Shown here one piece after another: positions 1-4,895 of a stretch of 7,486 bases of DNA; position 1 is the stretch's first letter, and every line of letters begins with the position of its first letter. A program made the position numbers and the translations under genes. The notes beneath the pieces were generated by a model, which saw nothing but the letters and a program-made list of their open reading frames with translations, searched no databases and was not told the origin of the DNA. The DNA is from Acidimicrobiia bacterium (GTDB taxonomy: Bacteria; Actinomycetota; Acidimicrobiia; Acidimicrobiales; JACDCH01), in NCBI GenBank assembly GCA_013694495.1, contig JACDCH010000381.1, positions 1-7,486 on the forward strand, read 5' to 3'.

Positions 1-352
1 GTGCGGGCTCGGCCTTCTTCCGGGTGCGGGCGCCGGCCGGCCGCGCCGGCGCCTCCTCGACGTCGGGGGCGGGTCTCGCGGCAGCCGCCCTGGCCTCCTC
101 GGCCAGCCGGTCCTTGATGACCTTCAGGGGCAGGAAGTGGTCTCGCTGCTGGCTGAGGATCCACCGGAGGCGGACGATGTCGGGCTCGTAGAACTTGCGG
201 TAGCCCGACGGGGTGCGCTCGGGGTCGAGGAGGCCCTGGCTCTCGAGGAACCTGATCTTGGAGATCGTGATGTCCGGGAACTCCTGCTGGAGCAGGGAGA
301 GGACCTCGCCGATGGACAGGTGCGGGCGCGAGGTCGGCGGGGCGTCGGCCAT
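1..352 (-). CDS. ftsR: MerR-family transcriptional regulator FtsR-like (3' end outside window)
   Basis: This is the N-terminal 117 residues of a DNA-binding regulator of the MerR superfamily; the rest lies beyond base 1. Residues 12-80 form the winged helix-turn-helix, with 'LSIGEVLSLL', 'ISKIRFLESQGLL', 'TPSGYRKFYEPDIVRLRWI' and 'LPLKVIKDRL'. An Ala/Pro/Arg-rich linker follows. Fit to the family: the protein resembles mycobacterial Rv1828 and corynebacterial FtsR, which activates ftsZ transcription; that role is known for the family and not shown here. It lies last in a gcvH - garA-like - ftsR operon. Its ATG is six bases after the preceding stop codon, and there is no promoter-like hexamer in the gap, so co-transcription is likely. 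I see no strong Shine-Dalgarno sequence. The family assignment is firm; the exact orthology rests on synteny plus resemblance. Confidence 0.87.
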   Translation of the reverse strand, partial: MADAPPTSRPHLSIGEVLSLLQQEFPDITISKIRFLESQGLLDPERTPSGYRKFYEPDIVRLRWILSQQRDHFLPLKVIKDRLAEEARAAAARPAPDVEEAPARPAGARTRKKAEPA

Positions 353-358
353 CGCCGG

Positions 359-850
359 TCAGCGCCCGGAGAAGTACGACAGCCGGTACTTGCCGATCTG
401 GATCTCGTCGCCGTTCTTGAGCGTGGCGTCGGCGTCGATCCGCTCCCGGTTCAGGAACGTGCCGTTGAGCGAGCCGACGTCGCGCAGCGCGAACCCGCCG
501 CTCGCCCGCCGGAACTCGACGTGACGGCGCGACACGGTGACGTCGTCGAGGAACAGGTCGCTATCGGGGTGGCGGCCGGCGGTGGTGACGTCCTTCGTGA
601 GGGCCAGCCGGGCACCGGCGATGGGCCCCCTGACGACCACGAGGAGGCCGCCGTCGGGCGGGATGTCGTCGAGGTCGAAGGTGAACTCGCCGGAGTCGGA
701 GCCGTCGGGGGCAGGCTGGGCGGCGTCGATCTGGAAGCTGATCGTGGTGGGGTCGTCGACCGAGCGCTCGAGCGGGTTACCGCACGAGGAGCAGAAGTTC
801 GAGCCGAGCCCGTTCTTGTGCCCGCAGTTGTTGCAGAAGACGTCGGCCAC
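359..850 (-). CDS. garA: GarA/OdhI-type FHA-domain regulator with N-terminal zinc ribbon
   Basis: The 163-residue protein starts at a GTG 11 bases after the gcvH stop. Residues 6-23 hold two cysteine pairs (C6/C9 and C20/C23), a zinc-ribbon pattern. An acidic linker with a paired threonine (T35-T36, 'DDPTTISF') follows, then an FHA domain at about 68-160. The FHA phosphothreonine-binding residues are present: G92-R93, S107, H110 and 'SLNGTF' at 127-132. Known of the family: GarA/OdhI binds and inhibits 2-oxoglutarate dehydrogenase, binds NAD-dependent glutamate dehydrogenase, activates glutamate synthase, and is switched off when Ser/Thr kinases phosphorylate an N-terminal Thr pair. The Thr pair here sits in a similar place, so I infer the same switch. 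The longer upstream reading in this frame overlaps gcvH and looks like shadow sequence. The zinc ribbon is the unusual part; mycobacterial GarA has none that I recall. Confidence 0.88.
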   Translation of the reverse strand: MADVFCNNCGHKNGLGSNFCSSCGNPLERSVDDPTTISFQIDAAQPAPDGSDSGEFTFDLDDIPPDGGLLVVVRGPIAGARLALTKDVTTAGRHPDSDLFLDDVTVSRRHVEFRRASGGFALRDVGSLNGTFLNRERIDADATLKNGDEIQIGKYRLSYFSGR

Positions 851-861
851 GTCCGGAACCG

Positions 862-1242
862 TCAGCCCTCGACGAGGGCGCGGTAGCCGCCGGCGTCGAG
901 GAGCTCGGCCAGCTGCGCGGGATCGTCGGGCTCGATGATGCAGATCCAGCCGTCGCCGTAGGGGTCGTCGTTCAGCTTGTTGGGGGCGTCGACCAGCTCG
1001 GCGTTGACCTCGACGACCGACCCGGTGATCGGGGCGTAGATGTCGGACACCGACTTCGTCGACTCCACCTCGCCGCAGGCGGCGCCCGCTTCGAGCGTCG
1101 AACCAACCTCCGGGAGCTGGACGAACACGACGTCGCCGAGCGTGTCCTGGGCGTAGTCGGTGATCCCGATGCGCACCTTGCCGTCCTCGAGGCGGACCCA
1201 CTCGTGGTCCTTCGAGTAGCGGAGCTCGTCGGGCACGTTCAT
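862..1242 (-). CDS. gcvH: Glycine cleavage system H protein
   Basis: The 126-residue protein is the lipoyl carrier of the glycine cleavage complex. It shuttles the aminomethyl group between the P, T and L proteins during glycine breakdown to CO2, ammonia and methylene-tetrahydrofolate in the cytoplasm. The lipoylation site is K63 within 'GEVESTKSVSDIYAP'. Other family marks are the N-terminal 'YSKDHEWVR', 'GITDYAQDTLGDVVFV' and the 'NDDPYGDGWI' segment near the C-terminus. Length is normal for the family. I chose the ATG at 1242; a TTG three codons upstream (1251) is possible but would overlap the -10 box. The gene is first in an operon with the garA-like and ftsR genes and stands apart from gcvT and gcvP, as in mycobacteria. 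A TAGGTT box seven bases before the ATG suggests a leaderless start. Confidence 0.95.
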   Translation of the reverse strand: MNVPDELRYSKDHEWVRLEDGKVRIGITDYAQDTLGDVVFVQLPEVGSTLEAGAACGEVESTKSVSDIYAPITGSVVEVNAELVDAPNKLNDDPYGDGWICIIEPDDPAQLAELLDAGGYRALVEG

Positions 1243-1249
1243 GGCCCGC

Positions 1250-1255
1250 AACCTA
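1250..1255 (-). promoter_or_regulatory. Putative -10 box (TAGGTT) of the gcvH operon
   Basis: On the minus strand TAGGTT lies seven bases upstream of the gcvH ATG, which would place the transcript start at or near the A of the start codon. The same hexamer precedes manC. A purine-rich GGAG also lies upstream but outside such a transcript. No good -35 hexamer is visible. Confidence 0.55.
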
Positions 1256-1259
1256 CTCC

Positions 1260-1284
1260 AACCCTCGACGGGAGCTGGAGGGTT
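1260..1284. repeat. Inverted repeat between manC and gcvH
   Basis: AACCCTC at 1260-1266 is repeated inverted as GAGGGTT at 1278-1284: seven perfect base pairs with an 11-base loop. It sits just upstream of the gcvH -10 box and covers the expected spacer and -35 area. It could be an operator, part of the manC transcript end, or chance. There is no T-tract. Confidence 0.35.
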
Positions 1285-1302
1285 CGTGCGGGATCCCGGA
1301 CG
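1285..1302 (-). terminator. Possible manC transcription end: imperfect 18-base palindrome without T-tract
   Basis: Nine bases after the manC stop, an 18-base inverted repeat has one mismatched pair around the perfect palindrome CGGGATCCCG (1289-1298). As RNA it folds into a short GC-rich hairpin. No run of uridines follows, so it is not a classical intrinsic terminator. It is listed because it directly follows the stop codon and no other hairpin there is better. Confidence 0.3.
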
Positions 1303-1311
1303 CCCTGCAGG

Positions 1312-3798
1312 TCAGCGCAGCATCTGGCGGATGCGGCGGGCGTACTCCTGGGCCAGGCGCCGGGCGGCGGCGTCGGAGCCGGCCTCGGCCCAGACCCGGG
1401 TGAGGGGGTCCTCGGGATCGGGCAGCACGAGGGCCCAGCCGTCGTCGTGGCGGATCTTGACCCCGTCGACCAGCTCGATGGGCCGGTCCTTTGTGAGCTC
1501 CACCAGGCCCCGCATGACGGCACCTTTCTGCTCCCACGGGGTGACCACCGATTCGACGACGACGTGCGGGCTCGGCAGCTCGGCGACGATGTCCCCCAGC
1601 TTCGCCCCGGTGATGGCGAGCAGCTCCAGCAGCTTCACCAGCGTGGCCGCGGCGTCGAAGGCGGGCAGGAACCCCGGGAGGATGTACCCGCCGTCGAGGG
1701 AGGCGGCGAAGCCCACGCCGGGCTCGCTGGCGGCGTCCATCAGGGCGGGCGTCGACATCTTGGTCCACTGCACGGCGACGCCGTTGGCCGCGGCGATCGT
1801 CTCGGCGTGGGCCGTGGCCGCCACCGGGAGGGCGATCCGGTCGCCCAGCAGCCGCCCCGATACGAGGGTGAGGAGGGCGAGCATGCCCTCGGAGTGGGTG
1901 AGCACGTGGCCGTTGTCGTCGACGATCGTCAGGTGCTCGCCGTCGGGGTCGATGACCGCGCCGACGTGGGCCCCGGAGGCCTTCACCAACGCCGCGACGT
2001 TGGCGGCGTGGACAGACATGTCGTACTCCATGGCCCCGGCCGTGCTGGCGTAGGGGTTCACGGCGAGGACGTCGGCACCCATCTTGGCCAGGACGTTGGG
2101 CATCACGAAGCTCGTGCTGCCGTAGCCGTAGTCGACGACCACCTTGAGCCGGGCCGACGCCAGGGCGGAGGTGTCGACGGTGGCCTCGAGCGCGGCGGTG
2201 TACATCTCGAGGGCCCGGGGCGGGAAGCCGATCTCGCCGATCTCCCCGGGGAAGACCCGTCGGAAGTCCTCCCGGTTGAAGACCCGCTCGATCTTGCGCT
2301 GCCCGGCCTCGGCGAGGTCGAGGCCGTGGGCGTCGAAGAAGCGGATGACCACCGACTGCGGGTCGCTCTCGACGAGGCGGACCGTGGACCCGGCCTTGGC
2401 GATGGGCTGGCGGGTCATGAAGCGGGTGACCGGGACCGAGGCCATCTCGAGGTCGAGCACGTTGATGCCGCTGGCGTTGAGGCCGGCCATCATCGCCCGC
2501 TTGAGCATGCGGGCGGCCCGCGACGAGTCGCGGGACGTGATGACGGTGTCGCCCTTCTTGAGCGACGTGCCCCACGCCATGGCGAGCTTCGTGGCCAGCT
2601 CGGGGCTGATGTCGACGTTGGCCAGGCCGGCCACGCCGTCGCGCCCGAACAGCGACCGGGCGCCGCGGCTCTCCCAAACGATCGAGGAGTTGACGACTGC
2701 GCCCTGCTCGACGGTCTTGAACGGGTACACCTTGACGCCCGTCCCGAGCACGGCGTCGTTGCCGATGAAGGACTCGTCGCCGATGACGACGCCCTCCTCA
2801 CAGCGCACCCCGTTGCGGAGGTCGCAGGCCCGCCCGACGACGGTGCCCCGGAGTCGCACGGACTGGCCGAGGTACGCGTTGTCGTGCACGACGACCCGCT
2901 CGAGGTCGGCGCCGGCCCGCACCCGCACGTTGTCGCCCAAGACCGTGTACTGCCCCAGCCGCACGCCGGCCTCGACCCGGCAGGAGTCGCCGATGATGGC
3001 GGGCCCGACGACGTTGGCGTCGGGGTGGATCTCGGCCCCCTCCCCAAGCCACACGCCCTCACCCAGGCGGAAGCCGGGGATGTCGAGCTCGACCTTGCCG
3101 TCGAGGAGGTCCTTGTGGGCCCGGACGTAGGCCTCGAGGGTGCCGACGTCCTCCCAGTAGCCCTCGGCCACGGCGCCGTAGAGCGGCTTGCCTGCTTCGA
3201 GCAGCGCCGGGAACACGTCGGAGGAGAAGTCGACGGAGCGGCCTTCAGGGATGTAGTCGAAGATCTCCGGCTCGAGCACGAAGATGCCGGTGTTGATGGT
3301 GTCGCTGAACACCTGGCCCCACGTTGGCTTCTCGAGGAACCGCTCGATCGAGCCGTCGTCGCGGGTGATCACGATGCCGAATTCGAGAGGGTCGTCGACC
3401 CGCACGAGGCCGATGGTGGCCATCGCGTCGTGCTCCTCGTGAAACGTGAGGATCTTGCCGAGGTCGATGTCGGTGAGGACGTCGCCGGAGATCACGAGGA
3501 ACCGCTCGGTGAGCACGTCCTTGGCGTTGCCGACCGAGCCGGCCGTACCGAGGGGGTTCTCCTCGGTGGCGTAGACGATGTTGACGCCCCACTCGCTGCC
3601 GTCGCCGAAGTAGGTGCGGATGGCGTTGGGCATGAACGCGAGGGTCACGACGATCTCGTCGAAGCCGTGCAAGCGCAGGAGTTCGACGATGTGCTCCATC
3701 ATCGGCCGGTTGGCCAACGGCATCATCGGCTTCGGCTGGTTGCTGGTGAGCGGACGCAGCCGGCTCCCCTCGCCCCCGGCCATGATCACGGCCTTCAT
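1312..3798 (-). CDS. manC: Mannose-1-phosphate guanylyltransferase with hexapeptide repeat and degenerate phosphomannomutase-like C-terminal half
   Basis: The 828-residue protein should make GDP-mannose (or a related NDP-sugar) from the sugar 1-phosphate and GTP, feeding cell-envelope glycans and lipid mannosylation. Residues 1-230 are a nucleotidyltransferase: 'GGEGSRLRPLT' at 8-18 with K23-P24, metal-binding D106 in 'SGDVLTD', 'FLEKPTW' at 154-160, 'NTGIF' at 169-173 and 'YWEDVGT' at 214-220. Residues 241-370 are left-handed beta-helix hexapeptide repeats. Residues 382-828 follow the fold order of phosphohexomutases ('LFGRDGVAG', 'DPDGEHL', 'DDGWALVLPDPEDP') but lack the catalytic residues. 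The start is the ATG that opens 'MKAVIMAGG'; upstream sequence in the same frame is shadow of the previous gene. The gene begins 11 bases after the pgsA stop. GDP-mannose specificity is inferred from the fusion architecture; glucose-1-phosphate is an alternative substrate. Confidence 0.88.
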   Translation of the reverse strand: MKAVIMAGGEGSRLRPLTSNQPKPMMPLANRPMMEHIVELLRLHGFDEIVVTLAFMPNAIRTYFGDGSEWGVNIVYATEENPLGTAGSVGNAKDVLTERFLVISGDVLTDIDLGKILTFHEEHDAMATIGLVRVDDPLEFGIVITRDDGSIERFLEKPTWGQVFSDTINTGIFVLEPEIFDYIPEGRSVDFSSDVFPALLEAGKPLYGAVAEGYWEDVGTLEAYVRAHKDLLDGKVELDIPGFRLGEGVWLGEGAEIHPDANVVGPAIIGDSCRVEAGVRLGQYTVLGDNVRVRAGADLERVVVHDNAYLGQSVRLRGTVVGRACDLRNGVRCEEGVVIGDESFIGNDAVLGTGVKVYPFKTVEQGAVVNSSIVWESRGARSLFGRDGVAGLANVDISPELATKLAMAWGTSLKKGDTVITSRDSSRAARMLKRAMMAGLNASGINVLDLEMASVPVTRFMTRQPIAKAGSTVRLVESDPQSVVIRFFDAHGLDLAEAGQRKIERVFNREDFRRVFPGEIGEIGFPPRALEMYTAALEATVDTSALASARLKVVVDYGYGSTSFVMPNVLAKMGADVLAVNPYASTAGAMEYDMSVHAANVAALVKASGAHVGAVIDPDGEHLTIVDDNGHVLTHSEGMLALLTLVSGRLLGDRIALPVAATAHAETIAAANGVAVQWTKMSTPALMDAASEPGVGFAASLDGGYILPGFLPAFDAAATLVKLLELLAITGAKLGDIVAELPSPHVVVESVVTPWEQKGAVMRGLVELTKDRPIELVDGVKIRHDDGWALVLPDPEDPLTRVWAEAGSDAAARRLAQEYARRIRQMLR

Positions 3799-3806
3799 GG
3801 CGAGCG

Positions 3807-3812
3807 AACCTA
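3807..3812 (-). promoter_or_regulatory. Putative -10 box (TAGGTT) of manC, overlapping the pgsA stop codon
   Basis: TAGGTT on the minus strand lies eight bases before the manC ATG. Its first three bases are the TAG stop codon of pgsA. No ribosome binding site stands in the 11-base gap, so a leaderless manC transcript is plausible alongside read-through from pgsA. Confidence 0.5.
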
Positions 3813-4430
3813 CCCCGGCTCCCCCGAACCGACCCGTTCGGCGTCGAGCCGGTTCTCGGCCAGCGCCCGGCGGGCGATGGGCACATACAGCACCGCGGCG
3901 TAGAGGCTCAGGGCGAGGCCCGGGATGCCGGTGAGCCACGCCCAGCCCTGCCACCACCGCAGGGAGCTCTCGTGGGCGAGGAACAGCGGGAAGGCCATCA
4001 GCAGGCCGAACGTGCCGGCCTTGCCGAACCAGGTGACGTCGATGCGACGTACGCCCATCGCCCCGAGCACGAGGGTGGCTCCCCCGACGAGGAGCTCACG
4101 GGACAGCACGGTGATGGCGAACCAGCGCGGCACGGAGCCGTCGACGAGGATGGCGCCGCCGCCGACGATGAAGATCAGCCGGTCGGCGACCGGGTCGAGG
4201 ACCTTGCCGAGGTTCGACACCTGGTCGAAGTGCCGGGCGATGTAGCCGTCGGCGAAGTCGGTCGTGCCGAGCGCGGCGAGCAGCCAGGCGGCCGTGGCGC
4301 GGTCCTCCTTGCCGAACAGCAGCCACAGGAAGAGGGGCAGGCAGGCCAGGCGGACGACGGAGATGACGTTCGGGATCGTCCAGATCCGGTCGAGCTTCGG
4401 ATCGTGCCCCGGCTCCGGCGTGTCGCCCAC
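3810..4430 (-). CDS. pgsA: CDP-alcohol phosphatidyltransferase, PgsA-type (phosphatidylglycerophosphate synthase-like)
   Basis: The 206-residue integral membrane enzyme transfers a phosphatidyl group from CDP-diacylglycerol to an alcohol. The complete family signature is present at residues 58-83: D58xxD61-G62xxA65-R66, eight residues, G75xxxD79xxxD83. These residues bind the metal and CDP. 'IPNVISVVRL' at 19-28 is the usual N-terminal motif. R111-E112 and K137 in 'WFGKAG' resemble PgsA. About five or six hydrophobic segments follow one another (near 24-39, 46-57, 85-97, 104-120, 138-152 and 166-185). The start is GTG; there is no later usable ATG or GTG before the conserved motif. Glycerol-3-phosphate as acceptor is the best guess, but inositol-phosphate or phosphatidylglycerol (cardiolipin synthase) cannot be excluded. 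It reads toward manC, 11 bases away, and diverges from the HIT gene. Confidence 0.88.
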   Translation of the reverse strand: MGDTPEPGHDPKLDRIWTIPNVISVVRLACLPLFLWLLFGKEDRATAAWLLAALGTTDFADGYIARHFDQVSNLGKVLDPVADRLIFIVGGGAILVDGSVPRWFAITVLSRELLVGGATLVLGAMGVRRIDVTWFGKAGTFGLLMAFPLFLAHESSLRWWQGWAWLTGIPGLALSLYAAVLYVPIARRALAENRLDAERVGSGEPG

Positions 4431-4437
4431 GTGGGGG

Positions 4438-4443
4438 AATCTA
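4438..4443 (-). promoter_or_regulatory. Putative -10 box (TAGATT) of pgsA
   Basis: TAGATT on the minus strand is separated by seven bases from the pgsA GTG, consistent with a transcript beginning at the start codon. It overlaps by two bases the -10 box of the divergent HIT gene. No convincing -35 hexamer is visible inside the neighbouring coding sequence. Confidence 0.5.
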
Positions 4444-4447
4444 CGAT
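4442..4447 (+). promoter_or_regulatory. Putative -10 box (TACGAT) of the HIT gene
   Basis: TACGAT lies nine bases before the HIT ATG on the plus strand. The sequence between box and start is only C and G with no Shine-Dalgarno at a useful distance, so translation is probably leaderless. The -35 region would fall inside pgsA. Confidence 0.45.
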
Positions 4448-4456
4448 CCCGGGCCC

Positions 4457-4876
4457 ATGGCGACGCTCTTCACCCGGATCATCGAGGGCGAGCTGCCCGG
4501 TCGGTTCGTTTGGCGCGACGACCGCTGCGTCGCGTTCCTCTCGATCGGTCCGATCAACCCAGGGCACACGCTCGTGGTGCCCATCGCCGAGGTCGACCAT
4601 TGGATCGACGTCGAACCGGCGACCATGGCCCGCTGCGCCGAGGTCGCGCAGCTCGTCGGTAAGGCGGTCCAGGCGGCCTTCGGCCGGAGCCGGGTCGGGC
4701 TGATGGTGGCCGGCTTGGAGGTCCCGCACACCCACCTCCACGTGATCCCGTTCGACACCGAGGGCGAGCTCCGCTTCGAGCGGGCCCGTCCGGACACCCC
4801 CGCCGAGGAGCTCGACGACGCCGCCGAGCGCATCCGCAGCGCGTTGCGCGACCTCGGCGAGACGCCCGCGACGTAG
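4457..4876 (+). CDS. HIT-family (histidine triad) nucleotide hydrolase/transferase
   Basis: The 139-residue cytoplasmic protein belongs to the histidine triad superfamily, which cleaves or transfers nucleoside monophosphates through a His-AMP intermediate. The triad is at H91, H93 and H95 in 'VPHTHLHVIP'; by analogy with HINT proteins H93 is the nucleophile. The N-terminus 'LFTRIIEGELPGRFVW', then 'CVAFLSIGPINPGHTLVVP' at 24-42, matches the HINT nucleotide-binding fold. The zinc-binding cysteine/histidine motif (CxxC) seen at the start of many HIT proteins is absent. The substrate cannot be read from sequence; phosphoramidates and adenylylated intermediates are typical for HINT relatives. This is the only plus-strand gene. 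It diverges from pgsA across 26 bases and converges on the DUF2079 gene across 19 bases. Confidence 0.92.
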   Translation: MATLFTRIIEGELPGRFVWRDDRCVAFLSIGPINPGHTLVVPIAEVDHWIDVEPATMARCAEVAQLVGKAVQAAFGRSRVGLMVAGLEVPHTHLHVIPFDTEGELRFERARPDTPAEELDDAAERIRSALRDLGETPAT

Positions 4877-4895
4877 CGGTTCGAGCCGGCGGCGC

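Noticed and set aside
137..886. Plus-strand open frame antisense to ftsR and the garA-like gene
   Set aside because: It has low-complexity acidic/valine-rich composition typical of GC-rich shadows, and it crosses two well-supported minus-strand genes.
1243..1251. Upstream TTG start for gcvH
   Set aside because: It would add three residues not typical of H proteins and would begin inside the putative -10 box; the ATG at 1242 is better placed.
1204..3903. Very long (899-codon) open frame on the plus strand, antisense to manC
   Set aside because: High-GC genes often leave an antisense frame free of stops. Its product is a monotonous mix of G, V, D, A, H and E with no recognisable domain, and the minus strand encodes an unmistakable ManC.
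4877..4888. Short hairpin (CGGTTCGAGCCG) after the HIT stop as a bidirectional terminator
   Set aside because: The stem is only about four pairs with a G-U pair and no T-tract on either strand; too weak to annotate.
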